Source: Isoetes taiwanensis
Lineage: Eukaryota > Streptophyta > Lycopodiopsida > Isoetales > Isoetaceae
Assembly: GCA_021234155.1 (NCBI GenBank)
Contig: JAJEKV010000003.1
Coordinates: 19,886,386-19,950,385, forward strand
Direction of reading: 5' to 3'
DNA length: 64,000 bases
How positions within the stretch are numbered: position 1 is the first letter of the stretch; every line of letters starts with the position of its first letter. Positions 1-13,249 of the stretch are shown here, one piece after another. A model generated the notes under the pieces. It did no database searches and had not been told where the DNA came from. It saw nothing but the letters and a program-made list of their open reading frames with translations. A program made the position numbers and the translations under genes.

Positions 1-1360
1 ACTGAGCCAGGGATTGCCTATAAAATAGTCAAAGCGGTTGTTGCAATGTTGGCACTGCGCACTACCATTAGCCATCACAAAAGAAGCAGCACTTCTGAGC
101 TCTTTATTGCCACAATTGTGCTAGAGAATATGCAGAGTGCTCACAAAAACAATATTTAGAATTGCTAATATTTCAGATTCTGAATCAATTAATGGTAGTC
201 TGTAGATAATTATCATAGGCCTATCAATGCAAGGAGAACTTCTGATAGTTGCAGAAGCAACATGATCAATAGAAGTTTCCACCTTCTGGACATGTTATCC
301 ATATCACTGCTCCCAGCTTCCAGATTCTCACATAAAATAAGGGCTTACCAAAAATACTGCGTTCATCAAAACCAAGAGAATGTCGCGGTCCAAGTAACAT
401 ATGCTGCATAAGATCACCTTTTATGACTTGAGCATGGACATATTTCCCTTCTGGCGGAGACCGTGCTTTCTTAAAAGATGTGCAAATCTGAACTATAATC
501 TACTTGCTTCTATTCTCAGAAACAATTGTTCTTACATTGCTACAGACATGTTAACCTCTGTATTCATCAAATTTTTTATAAAAACGGTAACTTTCTGTTG
601 GTGCTGAAGAAGTAGATTATTCAAACCTGCACTGCTCATCAAAATCGAGGGTACATTTCGATCGGTTCATCACTGTCATTGTGTATTGTGTACTTACCCG
701 AGCTTTTGCGAAGAATTGATCCAAGATCAATGATCAAGGGATCTATGGTAATTTCAGGCATGACAGATATATCCTTGCAACTGACAGATGATACAATGGC
801 AGAGTTGTGCATAATGAAAATTACAAAGGGAAACTGGTCAATCTTCTACTGACAGATGATACGATGGCAGAATTGTGCATAATGGAAATTACAAAGAGGA
901 ACTGGTCAATTTTCTTTTTATGCACAGGTATTGAACAGACCTTGAAGAATTTGGTGCAGACTCAGGAAGAAGTACAGCAAGATACCAAGTGTCTAGGCCT
1001 GCATCGAGTTGTGAATAAAAGTTTGATGATCCACCTTCATATAATCGATGCAGATTCAAGCAAAGAGGAAAATGCCTGCCCTAAAGCTGGGTTCTCACTG
1101 CACCTGGATATACGTTATTTGTGGCTCAAAATACATGGGAATGAAACAAAGCCCTAGAGGCTCACCTGGCGAAGCATTGAACATAGAATCCATCAGTTTC
1201 GCGGTCAGCCTAGAAAGGAAAAAACAATTCGTGACAATATCCCGGTTCTTTCTTGCAAGAAAAAAAGAATATGTCCATATAAAAACTGTTCGCTTAAAGG
1301 ACCCCTTCTAAAAAGGTTCTGTTCGCTATCAATGGCTTGGGACCAGGAATGGAAGAAGCA
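1..1360. other. No convincing gene; 68-bp tandem duplication at 781-915
   Basis: I see no coding region with recognisable domains here. A 68-bp segment starting ctgacagatgatac at 781 is repeated at 849 with a few substitutions. The short open frames that cross it are explained by the duplication. Confidence 0.6.
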
Positions 1361-1363
1361 GCA

Positions 1364-1373
1364 TTTATATAAC
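1364..1373 (+). promoter_or_regulatory. Candidate TATA box of the aspartic protease gene
   Basis: The sequence tttatataac lies 24 bases before the first ATG (1397) of the protease, with a CAAT-like atcaatgg at 1328. A start site about 30 bases downstream would leave almost no leader, so translation may begin at the ATG at 1397 or the one at 1406. This is pattern matching only. Confidence 0.4.
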
Positions 1374-1396
1374 TAAAAGGTTGCGGACTTGTGCAT

Positions 1397-2743
1397 ATGG
1401 CAAGCATGAGTATCTCTGCGCTCTGGGTGTTCGTGCTACTAATGATGAAGGGGCAAATATCCAAAGCAGAAGAAATTCAAACATATAGAGCAAGACTGAT
1501 TAATGTAGACGCAGGCAGATCCATAGCTGAGAAGCTAAGGCGAGCAGAAATAAGAGGCAACCAGAGATTCGAAGCCCGAAAGGCTAGAGTGAAAGGGCGA
1601 AATGAGAAATACGAAAGCAGTCTTTTTTTATGGGGATCCCAATACCTGCTACAGCTACAGCTCGGGACTCCTCCGAAAAATTACACACTAGTGCTGGATA
1701 CCGGAAGCGAGCTGATCTGGGTAAAATGCAGGCCGTGCTATGCATGTCCGGATCGGAATAGCTCATGCAGCCGATGCTCCTCGCCTGTGCTAGACCCTTC
1801 TGGATCGGCTTCCTTTTCCGCCATCTCTTGCCATTCCAAAAAGTGTCCCACTTCCTGCCCTAGCGAACACATAGATCCTAGTTCTTTTGCTCCTCCTTTC
1901 CATACTAAAAAAAACTCTTGCGTATATACATACGGATACGCCGATGGCCACTACAATACTGGTGTATACGCCTCCGAACGCCTCACCATTGTCTCCACCT
2001 CTGGTCGCACCCATACTCTCAACATTACCATCGGTTGCGGACACACTCTCGTCGGTTTCATAAATGATAGTCCCTTTGATGGCCTTGTCGGACTAGACGC
2101 TGGCCCTCGCTCTCTCATCTCCCAGATCCCTTCCCTTGATGGAAAGTTCTCCTACTGCCTTCGCCATCATTCCCATGATGATTCTAGTACCATGTTCCTT
2201 GGCGGTACCCTCAACCTTGGGTCTTCTTCTAACATCTCTCACCATTCCATTCCCATCCTACAAAATGACGATAACGACTACAATGTCCATCTTCAAAGCA
2301 TTACTGTTGGTAATACTGTGATTTCAAGGTGCAACACTTCCTTAGACCTCAACTCTGGAGGCACTATCATTGACTCTGGTGCACCACTCAGCTATCTTGA
2401 CACTTCGGCATTCAATGCTTTAAAAGATGCATATTCTGATGCTTTGGGAGGCCTACCTCTAGTCGATACATCATACTGGTTTCTTCCTTGCTTTAATATT
2501 TCAGAGAGACCTAATGTAGAACCCCCCAAGATTAGTTTTCAATTCGGCAAAATTTCATGGAATCCTCCAAAAGAGAATTATGTACTCGATATAGATGATG
2601 ATTCTATATTGTGCCTGTCGTTTTCTGAAGCACAAGATGGTATTGGAGGAATCGGAAACATCTGGCAAGCGAATCACCTTGTTTCTTATGATGTTAAAAG
2701 GATGACCATCTCTTTTGTGAAGACTGATTGTAGCAAATTGTAG
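1397..2743 (+). CDS. Nepenthesin-type aspartic protease (family A1), single exon
   Basis: This is a secreted or vacuolar pepsin-like endopeptidase of the plant nepenthesin/CND41-like group, 448 residues from the ATG at 1397. A hydrophobic stretch (ALWVFVLLMM) near the start suggests a signal peptide, followed by a basic pro-segment up to about residue 70. The first catalytic motif DTGSELIWV is at about 101-109 and the second, IIDSGAPLSYL, at about 324-334. Between them are the cysteine-rich nepenthesin insertion (about 111-160, nine cysteines), the flap region YGYADG, and GCGH. The C-terminus has the usual IGNIWQANHLVSYD block and a final cysteine. Length fits the family and no intron is needed, as in many plant members. 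Both catalytic aspartates are present, so it is probably active. The substrate cannot be read from sequence. Upstream lies a TATA-like box; downstream is AT-rich sequence with several AATAA-type signals. Confidence 0.93.
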   Translation: MASMSISALWVFVLLMMKGQISKAEEIQTYRARLINVDAGRSIAEKLRRAEIRGNQRFEARKARVKGRNEKYESSLFLWGSQYLLQLQLGTPPKNYTLVLDTGSELIWVKCRPCYACPDRNSSCSRCSSPVLDPSGSASFSAISCHSKKCPTSCPSEHIDPSSFAPPFHTKKNSCVYTYGYADGHYNTGVYASERLTIVSTSGRTHTLNITIGCGHTLVGFINDSPFDGLVGLDAGPRSLISQIPSLDGKFSYCLRHHSHDDSSTMFLGGTLNLGSSSNISHHSIPILQNDDNDYNVHLQSITVGNTVISRCNTSLDLNSGGTIIDSGAPLSYLDTSAFNALKDAYSDALGGLPLVDTSYWFLPCFNISERPNVEPPKISFQFGKISWNPPKENYVLDIDDDSILCLSFSEAQDGIGGIGNIWQANHLVSYDVKRMTISFVKTDCSKL

Positions 2744-5700
2744 TTAACACATTGTCCCTCATAATAATAATGATTTAAAGTAAGATGACTTTGATTTAAA
2801 GTAAGACTAGTAAAACTAGTAAGACTAGTAAGACTAGTTGATATTGGCAAAAATGGACATTATTTGCTTTCGTAACTATTTTTGTTATTGAAATTGTAAA
2901 ATGACAGTATCATCAACGCATACTCTAAGTCTATGAATTTTAATAGAAAAAACAATGCTCAAAGTATAAAAAATAAATTTGTGCTCAAATTTTGGAAAGA
3001 CAGATCCATAATTTATGCTCAAAAGTCGCCCTTAAAAGGACATCAATAAAAAAATAGGTACAGAAATGCAAAACAAAGAATTTTGTCCTGGTAGTTTAGT
3101 GCATGATAGAACTCTAAATATGCATCTTCACATGGCGTACATCACCAACCTAACGTTGTAAGTTTTTGGATGCTCCCCTGATATCTTCACCTCTCCCAAG
3201 TGTAAAAGTGATAAATGCACTTGCGAGTCATTGATTCGAACTGGCCACGATACTCATCCCGAAGGGAGATTCGTATAATAGAATCAGATATCTTGTTTGT
3301 TGGGGAGGGATAAGTAAACCTTAACCCACATCTTGATAACTATAAACCATGTGAGAGAAACTTCAGACACGTGCAATGCTTCGTGCCACATGTGTGATGC
3401 CTGACAACATAGTGTGTGCACGATATTGCCAGACATAAGTCGGGTCTATAGCATTGTCATGATTATATTAAGGTATTGGGTGTTAAAGCATACTTAGAAT
3501 AGCATCCAAACATGCTTAATTAGAATGGCGTCATCATTAATTTTGCAAATGTTAAATTAAAATTTTAATGTGATAACATCCTCATTAACAGTGCACTTCT
3601 CCAAATTGCTCATTGTTTACAGAAATTCATTTCTTGCATTCGAAAGCGTTATCATTATGCTTCCAATATATACCTCATTGTAAATGTTTCTATGAGAACA
3701 TATTTGAGTAAAATTATGCCGCCAAAGCCTCTCCAACCTGCCTCAATCATCGTTTTAATGCAAAAAGTATCAAAAGATCCTTACTAATATTTCATCACAT
3801 ATTTATAATGCACTTAGGCATCTTTTTAGCAATTAAGAGACCTTATATGAACCTGAAAGTCCATGTTAGTGGTGAAGATAGTCTTCCATGCATATATAAA
3901 GAAAAAGAAAGCCACAACGCTTTTAGAAACGTTCAGTTGATGTGAAAACAAATTACTGATCACATTCTAGGAAGGTTGTATGGCAAAAGTGTCACACAAG
4001 GAGCGTCTGTATGGTTGATTGACTCAGCTCAAAAAGCGTCACATTGTCTGTTGTATATAGTTCATCCATTCAGCTCACCTTATAGAATTGTCTATATAAC
4101 ATTCAGTTCAGAATTTTTAGTTCAGTTCTCGTATTTAGCATGCCCTTTTGTAAAATAAACAGACCACTATCTATAGTTTGCACATACATTAAATTTAGGA
4201 CTATGCATACTTGCTACTATATCCAGCATGGTATATGCAGCCCATTTTGAAAGAAAAAAATACATTTGAATCAGGCTTATGCTTGAGTGAAACTTAATCT
4301 GTGTGCCCCAAAACCGCAAAACTCGTAAAACAATTAAGACAAAGAAAGGAGCAAACAGAACAGACTTGCAATTCTCCAAGTGACCCAAATCAAGCATGAA
4401 TTTGATCAATATCTGTTGAAATTACCAAAACATGCATTTGAACTCAAACTTAGAAGCAGGCTTTAGAAACCGAACGTAAGTGAAAATATGTAGCAAAATA
4501 ACAGGGGGTTCCAGGGGGATTTGATATGGATGTAAAAATAAAAACCTGAAACCATAGACCATATATTCCTAAAATAATTGAATGTGTTGTTATAAAAAAA
4601 AAAAACATACAATCAAGATAAAATATAATCACATTAGTTTGCTTAAAGTAGTCTTATTAGGACATTGATTGGTAGAGGTTCAAGCTCTCGTATTTCATAT
4701 TCTAAAATTTTAGGCAAAGCCGTCTAAAGGTTCGATATTCCCTCAAAACCTTAGGCGAAATCGTATTTCGTATTTCAAAATCATAGGTGCCTTCAATCAT
4801 AAATGACTATAAGCGAAACGAGAGGTGCCTAGAAGCCCCAACATAAATGTGGGTCGTAGGATCGAGGAATCCGACGACTGTGGTAATGCAGGGTGCACCT
4901 CGTTTAGAATATGTAGGGATGCAGCTTTTCTTCTACCTTATGAGCAGGCCCTTTTTTTTACTTTAAAATTTTGCTACACTTACCTCATGTATCTCTATGT
5001 TCATATAGGGCAATAGTTATCTGCACCAAAGATAGAGGATGTCTGAGATCTTTAATATATCCAGAAAAAGTCTAAGATCTCTAATATATCCGGAATATAG
5101 ACATCTCCAAAAAATAGGCATCTCCAGAAACGAACTTAGAAGTTAGGTAGAATCTAAAAAAAAGGAAGGAACTAAACATGAGGGAAATACTTACCATGCA
5201 ATGCATATTTGTTGGCGCTGCAACAATCAACAGAGGTAAACATAGCAAAGGTACTATGATGAAGAGTAAATGCTAAGCAAAGACATTCCCTGTAAGAAAT
5301 CCAATACAGTAGCCAACCCATAAACAAATAGGAGAAAATGTGCTCTATCTCTTAGCCATTATAATTACACTTTGGTATGCTTAGATTTTGGGCATAATGT
5401 GGGTTCAAATCCCACATATTCAAGATTGTCTTCCACGCCATTCAAAATTGAGAGATATACTCTACCATAAAATGTCAAACATTAATAATGGATTCAACCT
5501 TGTAGTTTTAGAACCAAACAAATGTCTGCACACTGGGGTGTCTCATTTTCGATGTCCCTTTTGTCCCCCAATTTAGTACTAAAATCAATAAAGGTGGTTG
5601 GAAATCTTGGAGGCAATTTCAAATTTAGAAAACAAAAATAGCAATAAACAATCGAATTCCTTGAATCTTGGAGAACCAGGCTATAGTGCGTGCATGTGTT

Positions 5701-5900
5701 GAGCCCCGATAAAGAAAACTAAAACACCAACAAAATCATCATTCTTGCTTCTCGTCTTTCGATAAGTTCAAGGTTTGAATGGAACCAATGGATTGTGTTT
5801 CTTTTTCCTATTTGCAACATTCAATTTGTGAGTTATTAGCGTATTTGAATGCCTTGCCTTATGAATTATGAATTGGGCATGGAAATAGCATTCCACTGAT
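2744..5900. other. Intergenic, no gene seen
   Basis: AT-rich sequence with no domain-bearing open frame. A short run of actagtaaga repeats lies at about 2805-2840, just after the protease. Apart from that I see nothing notable. Confidence 0.6.
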
Positions 5901-5904
5901 ATGT

Positions 5905-6250
5905 TTGAGTCCAGTTTTTTGGGTTGCCCCTAAGGGGAAAACCCTCATCCATGTGGGTTTGTGGCATATTCCATGTCAGTATATGCTCGAAAACATGACT
6001 TTGAAGTGTGATTTAAGCCATTTCATTCTTGGGTACCCTCCGTGCGCAGCACCTTGTTTTTACAATTTTTATTTTTATAGTTTTCTATAGTTTATATTTC
6101 TACAATTTGTTTCACAGTTTTCATAGTTTCTTTCACAATTTCTATTTTTACAGTTTTCATTTTCAGAATGTTTATTTTTATAATTTTTTTCATTTTTACA
6201 GTTTCTATTCTTATAAATTTTATTTCTATATATATATACAAGTTTTTGTA
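5905..6250. repeat. AT-rich TTTTTATAG/TTTTTACAG repeat block with a gttgcccctaagggg flank
   Basis: From about 6050 to 6245 the sequence is an irregular run of tttttacaattttta, tttttatag and tttcacag words. It begins after a gttgcccctaaggggaaa segment that resembles, on the other strand, the one at 35780-35810. The same words recur at 44636-44965 (opposite strand), 61700-62090 and 63833-64000, so this is a copy of a dispersed family. Phe/Tyr-rich open frames across it are low-complexity artefacts. Confidence 0.7.
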
Positions 6251-7369
6251 CTATAAATGGGTGTATGATCTATGGTCTACGAAGATCGAAGAGTACAATT
6301 CAAACCTAAGAAGATCAATATCTAAAGTTGGATGTCAAGACTTAAGTTAGAAGAACTAATAGTGGAAGTTGAATCGGTCAACATCACCATATAACTTCAT
6401 ATAATTTAGTAGTTTTCCTCCTAATATATAGTCATAAAGAAATCACAAAATGTGTTTTGTTGAAATCGAATTCAAGCATAATAATCCATTAATTTATTGG
6501 CATCACATAGTGAAGTAATAATGTGTTTAATGCACATCTTGTTTGAGATTTTTACATTTTCAATTGTCATCTCCGGCAAATGATCCATCTAATCGAAAAC
6601 CATGCTTTCAAGGAGTGTTCAAAGGTGACTAGTCATTTGTGATCAAAGGTTTTCTATGATCATTTGACTGTGGAAAATTTGCCAAAAGACAAATTCAAAT
6701 GTGTTCTTTCCTAAGATGATAATCGTCCCATCGGTATATTTGCTAAATTATTACCATTGATATCAATGTCACAACATGCCCAATTAAGCTCATTTAGTTG
6801 CAATGTGCTTTTGGCTTATATAACTCAAATTCAATGTGCATCGAAGAATATCGAAGAACGAACATCGAAGAATAAAGTTCGAGGTTAAATAGATGAGTGT
6901 GTGAAGTTCAATATGCATTTAGTGTAAACATACGAACGTTTAAGCGTAATTCATCGCATAATAGCTATTCAATGAAAGTCATGTAGTCACAGGACTCGTA
7001 GTAGTCAGAAGTTCAGCATCGTATATTAGAACTTCTTTATCCACAAAATAAGAATGATTGAATTTCGTGGAATTGATCATTCTCTTTGAGATATTATTGA
7101 ATGGGACGACATTAACTTGTTATTTATGATACAAATTTCTATATGATGAATTTACGGTAAAAATTTAGCAAAGAGTTCTATAGACGTTGTATGAGCAATT
7201 TACCATAAGGATCTGGGCGACGAGTTCTATTTCTCTGTATTAACAATGTTCATCTAGAGTCATCATAAACATTGTGGCCCTTGCTAAGCTAGCAACAAGA
7301 GCCTTGGCTTTTAAACATGGCTTGTTTTGAAGCCAAATGTTCAATTTTTTTATACTATTTATATTAAAC
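6251..7369. other. Intergenic, no gene seen
   Basis: AT-rich sequence in which I could not find a gene, RNA or repeat with support. Confidence 0.5.
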
Positions 7370-9540
7370 ATCACAGATGTTATGTAGTTTGATCTTAACG
7401 AGCAACACAACAAACTAATGTTCCTAGATGGCCCAATTTGACCTGGCATGAAGACAAAGAGGCTATTAATATTGGGAATATTTAAATAACTTTACCAATT
7501 ATGGAGGATCAATCATCACGAATCGAATTTTAGGGCAATTCCTCATACTGGATATTATCATCGAATAAAATTAGCCTCAAGAAGAACACGTACTGATTAC
7601 AAAAGCTATGTTAGTCCAAAGAGCTCAATTGTGTAATAGATGCTTAATACACCTAACGGTAAAATTTGTTCCTGGATGGCCCAACTTCATCTAGCATGAA
7701 GACAAAGAGGCTATTAATATTAATAAACGGATTCATGTCTTCAACTTGGGGGATTAGTTAAATAAGTTTGCCATTTATGGAGGATCAATCGTCATGAATC
7801 AAATTTTAGGGCAATTCCTCATATTGGATATTATCATCGAATAAAATTAGCCTGAAGAACAACACGTACTGATTACAAAAGGTATATTACTGCGGGTTGT
7901 AGCTACACCTACTATGTTATGGCTAGTCTACTCATGAAATCACAAGAGCAAAACATCATCGAAATGCCACTAACACTATCGAGTGTTAATATATCAAAGA
8001 AATAAATGCAATATAAAGAATTTGGCTATTAGCAAATTTTTCTAATTAACTCGAATCAAATTAGCATGAAGAATAATATGCACTGACTTAATAGACGGTT
8101 GGTTGACTTATGCATACACTTAGTCTCAATAAGAGGCAATCACAGTGCAATTTGTTTAAAAGGACAAATCAATTCCTAATTGAAACACCAACTTCTCAAG
8201 CAACTTCCTCAAAAAATGTGCAAACTCTTCGCCTATTTTATCGACAAAGAGGAAAAACCAATGTCATTCATGGCATATGCACACTAAAGGCAAGCAATAT
8301 GCACACCAACATATTTGAGTTCGTTTCGCTTCAACGTTTGATGCCTCGTTTATCTATTTTAACTACAATCTTGGACTCGATGCACATAGTTCATTAGTAT
8401 ATAGTATCTTGGCTTCATTTGCATCTTTGAAAAAGGTGTGACGCGCAACTCCGGCCTACAAAATTGCAAATTGCTTGGTTGACCTAGTGTGACACAAAAT
8501 GTCCCTTATACACTCGAGATCTAGAAGCACAAAGCAATGCAAACGAGGCAACCTACAAATGTTAGCGAACGCGAACTTGGCTATAACAGTTAAAGGTATG
8601 GAATCTCGCCTCCAAAATTGGAAATGAATCCCCAACCTCCATTCCCCTATTGAGTCGAAGAAAAAACAAAGCTTAGGATCTATAAAATATATTGTTCAAG
8701 AAAAAAATCTAAGGACCTGCGAAGATACTTAAACATCGAAGATGCTCAAAGATCTGCACGAAGATTACAATCCAGTTTTGCGATCTTGTGCGGAAGATTT
8801 GGCACAAAAACCTCAAAAACCTATGATTTTGACCTCAAAAACCTATGATCTTCTGTGCAAAATTTCTGATCCCGTGTCACCCTGAGGATCTATACTATGT
8901 ATATTAAACATCACAGATGTTATGTAGTTTGATCCTAATGAGCAACACAACAAACTAATGCTCCTAGATGACCCAATTTGACCTACGATGAAGATAGAGA
9001 GGCTATTAATATTAAAAAACGCATTCATGTCTTCAACTCGGGGGAATATTTAAATAACTTTACCAATTATGGAAAATCAATCGTCACGAATTGAATTTTA
9101 GGGCAATTCTTCATATTGGATATTATCGTCGAATAAAATTAGCCTGAAGAACAACACATACTGATTACAAAAGGTATGTTAGTCCAAAGAGCTCAATTGT
9201 GTAATAAACGCTTAATACACCTATTACGTTATCACTAGTCTACTCACGAGATCACAAGAGCAAGATATCATCGAAACGCCGCTAACACTATCGATTGTTA
9301 ATATGTCAAACAAATAAATGCAATATAAAGAATTCGGCTACTAGCAAAATTTTCTAATTAGTTCGAATCAAATTAGCACGAAGGAACAATTTGATTCGAT
9401 GTTTCAATTGCTAATTGAAATAACAACTTCTCAAGCAACTTGCTCAGAAAATGTGCAGACTCTTCGCTTATTTTATGGACAATGAAGAAAAACCAATGTC
9501 ATTCATGGCATATATGCACACTGAAGCCAAGCAACACGCA
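7370..9540. repeat. Diverged duplication block; three copies of a roughly 200-bp module
   Basis: A module containing tatggaggatcaatc, ttttagggcaattcctcat and ggatattatcatcgaat occurs at about 7413-7610, 7667-7890 and 8959-9185. The larger unit (about 7370-8300) continues into a matching second copy at about 8890-9540, which includes the caatataaagaatt segment. Copies differ by substitutions and small indels. No transposon ends or coding domain were identified. Confidence 0.75.
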
Positions 9541-9574
9541 CATACATTCTAGACACTAACATATTTTATGGACT

Positions 9575-10345
9575 AAAAAAGCTTCATCTTCTACATCGTA
9601 TATGTAAGAAGAATCTTGCATAATAGATAACGTGGATAATGTGATATGTCACCTCAACTGTGGAAGTCTACATATTTTCTGATAGAGTTGTTACTGGTTA
9701 AAGTATAAGGCCATGCAAAAAAAAGCCCCATCTCTTTCAATGCGTTCATTTGCATGAATCATATTCCAGAGTCGTTATCCCTCAGACTCTTCTGTAATGT
9801 TTGAAACCTTAAACCAAAAGTATATATGCGCACATTCCTTACTTATGTAAAAGTGTCTGTGCTCAATGTACAAAAAAACCTTGTTTGGCAAAATGTGTAA
9901 GCTTATTTAGATAAATCAGATCTAAAGCTTCCTTGAGCAACCATCGAAAACAATTTACGCATCGTAGTGCATCACACCATGTTAATAGCAGTTCATACGT
10001 CATATTTGAGGCTTACATGTTTCCCAATATGTAATGGTCCTCCATTTGGAGATTGCAAAATTGTTGGAACGTCTACACAAATTTGTATCTTCCTCAGGGA
10101 ACTTGGTTTAGGGTCAAGAACTTCTGCTAGTGACTTTTTGGACTAACAAAGCTTCATCTTCTACAGCATATAAAGAATGAATCCAAACAAAGCGACAATT
10201 GTGAATTTTGGATTTTCATGTAAGAGGAATCTTGGATAATAATCTAATCCTGGATAATGTGGATAATGTGATCTGTCACTTCAACCATGGAAGCCCAGAT
10301 ATTTTTTGATGAGTTGTTATTGGTTAAAGCATAAGATCATGCAAA
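9575..10345. repeat. Diverged direct repeat (about 9575-9720 and 10140-10345)
   Basis: Both copies run aagcttcatcttctac, then aatcttg.ataat, then gtggataatgtgat.tgtcac, and end at catgcaaaaaaa. The second copy carries extra bases. No coding potential was seen. Confidence 0.65.
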
Positions 10346-11760
10346 AAAATAGAGCTCAAGGATTTGCCGTCCAATTTCCCGGTCTCAGGTTCTATTTTAC
10401 TCTCTAGGCATCAACTCTTCTATAATATCCAAAACCTTAAAGTCGTAATGTAACTTAAATTTTTGTGGTTTATACGTAATGTTAGTATGAGAGGTTGTAC
10501 TATAACAGGTCAAGCTGCTTGTCCATTAAAAAGTCGAAGTGAAACTACCAGTGACAATGGGAAGGAAAACAAAAGTATATTAGTATCTAAAAGTGTGTGC
10601 TCCTGGTCTTAGTATTCGTAATGTCTTTGGCTTAGATAACTAGAACTCAATGTCTCCTCTACGAAGTAGCATAATTTTAATTGTTGAACAACAGCCTATT
10701 AAATTGTTTGGAAAATGATGCTGCAAATTTTTGATATGCTAGTTCACATGCATTAGTTTAAAATATGTGCTCTATCGTTACAATTTAAGGTAGGTCTACT
10801 GCCACAGCATCTTCTGATACTATCCAACTGGTCCAATTCGCAAGACGCAAACTTGGATAGACATAATTCATCGCCATACAACTTGTGTAGGTCACAATTG
10901 ATATTTGCTGCCCATTACACAATGTGTTGCCTTCAAAATACATAAATGATAACCGTCGACATATAAACCGAAACTAACGGTTAACTTGAAAACCATCATA
11001 AGCATATTTATTCAATCAACATTTTTCATAGAGCTTCATTGAATTCAATGTTTGTTCTACTAAATATTATAGATGTAGTGGGCAACTTAAATCAATAGGT
11101 ACATATATGTCAACCGTTTCCATCCAAATAAGTGAACTATCCATACATTTCTTTAATGAGAGAGAGAGAGAGAAACGGAGAGGAGCTATGGCACAAGTTT
11201 TTCTGCTGCAAGGTGCGAAATTTTGGCTCTGTGCCCATCAATGCATCAGTCACACGTTGACACATCCCCAAATGGCATATGCATAAACTTTGCGGCTTGC
11301 TAACGACGACTAGTATTTAAACCCTACTTTCAAGGATTGTGATCAAAAGCCCTAAAACTACACCTTTCTTGTATTTTAAGAAAATAATCAATGGATAGGA
11401 ATTCTTGCCTCGTCTCAGATCCAACAAAGAATGAAAATGGGGGCATGCTAATGTCCATCTTTCATAAAATCTCTTACTATATACGCATGGAACAAAACTG
11501 AACTTTGCTCAGTAGAACTTAATCTGGGAATTGATTATAGTTTAGGAGAACAAAACAACGAAACAATAAAAGAGAGCTATAATCTCAGTTAAGTTTTCAT
11601 GGTTTCTGCCAAATCGTTCGTCATTATAATTATATTTCCATGTTCGTAGATACTATAGGTTCAAGTGTCGAATTTTTTTAACAAGAAGACAACGAGTTAA
11701 AATTCTATGCTGACGAAGTCAAGTGCAAATCTGACAGTCAAAGCATCCCAATCGAGCCTT
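10346..11760. other. Intergenic; short (GA)n microsatellite at 11159-11173
   Basis: No gene is supported. The only regular structure is a short GA run at about 11159-11173. Confidence 0.55.
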
Positions 11761-11976
11761 CTAGATGATATTCCCACAGGCTCTCTTAGAAGCTATCTTG
11801 CGCCATTTCTTGTTCACACACGCTGCCACAGGCAAGGACCTAGCATCTAGATACTTGAAAACATCTAACAACATATTTTCATCTTCTTGCCACAGGTGTT
11901 GGCTCCAAGCTTTCTGCCTCTGCTTAGCGGGAAGTCGTAAGTATGATATACCTGGTTGATACTGTGTTGAAACCAA
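11761..11976 (-). pseudogene. F-box domain fragment
   Basis: A 71-residue minus-strand frame contains an F-box-like stretch: EDENMLLDVFKYLDARSL, then VAACVNKKWRKIA. That spacing of Leu, Asp-Ala-Arg and Val-Cys-..-Trp matches the F-box that binds SKP1 in SCF ubiquitin ligases, closest in feel to GID2/SLY1-type boxes. No substrate-binding domain follows, because the frame stops ten residues after the box. Either this is one exon of a gene whose other exons I cannot find, or a truncated copy. It lies head-to-head with the B3-like gene about 400 bases away. Confidence 0.6.
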
Positions 11977-12357
11977 TGCTCCACAGTTAAATACACATTT
12001 AGTTGAGCGTTACTTCTTGAATATCACATTGCCTATTGTGTTCATCAAGGTAATATTCTTGATCAAATTCTTAAGCTAAGCTTGTTAAAAAAAAATTTGC
12101 ACTTAGGTGAGCAGGCAGGATGACCATAGGGAAAGAAATTAAAAATTAAAAAATAAAATAAAAAAAGGGATATTCGAAGTACACATATCAATCTATTCCA
12201 GATTCCAGCTAAATAATTTCGATGGGACGTCTCTAAGCAGCCATTAATTAGCTATAGCCTGATTCTAGACCTCCATTTTATATCCGTCCCTTTCTCACTC
12301 TGTTTTTGTTTAACAGGAAGTAATCTCCGTTTTTGTTAGAGCTCGACGATTTTGGCG

Positions 12358-13249
12358 ATGGCGACCACATTCCTTGTGGGTGTCAAGTTTGGAAAACTGC
12401 TGGTAAGCGGACTTTGCCATTTTTTTATTACATCTTTCTGATTTTTCGATTGATATCTGAGAAATGATGTAGGAAATTGAAGGAGTGGCTATCGCGGTGG
12501 ATCAACATATTACTGCTGTTGGTCCTAACCGAAAGGAGTACCTTGTTTTTGTTGCCTCAGTGGGAGCCAAGACATTTTTTGCTCACGGATGGGAGACCTT
12601 TCTACAGGGAAACAATATGGCTGATGGCACTGCTATTTTGTGCATTACCTCGAAGAATGGTACTCTTTTAACGGCAACAGTTTGTGATGGCACCTATCGA
12701 GTAAAGCCTGTTGGAAACTGGCATATTGGAGATACTAGCAACGATCCGCCTGCCAATATACAAAGAAATCGTAATGCTCATGTTAATACCAGCATGTCTG
12801 CCCATGGTGATACCGAGAATCATGTCTTTCTCAGCGAGGATGAGTTCTCTGACGATGAAGAACCACTACCAAAGAAGTCATTTTGCGTTCCTCTTCTCAA
12901 GGCGAATTTTAACAGAGGATTGGTATAAATTTACTATCTTCTGCCTGTAATTAGCATAAGTATTTTTAATGTTTTCATTTCTATTTTTCTTTAGATTCTA
13001 GATGACGAAGACAAATGGCGATATCCTCCCAAAGGACTTAGCGTACTCATTACTGGTCCAAGCGACCAGAAAATCACTCTAGGAGCAAAAAGAAGCAGGA
13101 ACTGCCTCATTGATAGTTGGACCGATTTTAAGAAACTCTTTGGCCTACGACGGGGTGATGTGTTGGAATTTAAATTCCATGAAAACCACCTTCAATGGAA
13201 CATGAAAGTATTAGAGGGCGCCGCTTTGCACAGGCTTAGGAAGCCATGA
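12358..13249 (+). CDS. B3-like DNA-binding protein, three exons
   Basis: I infer exons 12358-12402, 12473-12922 and 12995-13249, each intron bounded by GT and AG and each junction keeping frame (15 + 150 + 84 codons, then TGA). The 249-residue product has two regions resembling the end of a plant B3 domain: GWETFLQGNNMADGTAIL in exon 2 and SWTDFKKLFGLRRGDVLEF in exon 3. These match the W..F...L..GD..F pattern of REM-type B3 transcription factors. An acidic linker (EDEFSDDEEPLPKK) separates them, as in many two-B3 proteins. The N-terminal halves of the domains are weak, so the assignment is moderate. The protein would act in the nucleus. The short first exon (starting MATTFLVGVKFGKLL) is supported by a clean GTAAGC donor. 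Confidence 0.65.

Noticed and set aside
6029-6350. Phe/Tyr-rich open frames
   Set aside because: They are translations of the AT-rich repeat block, with no domain or conserved start.
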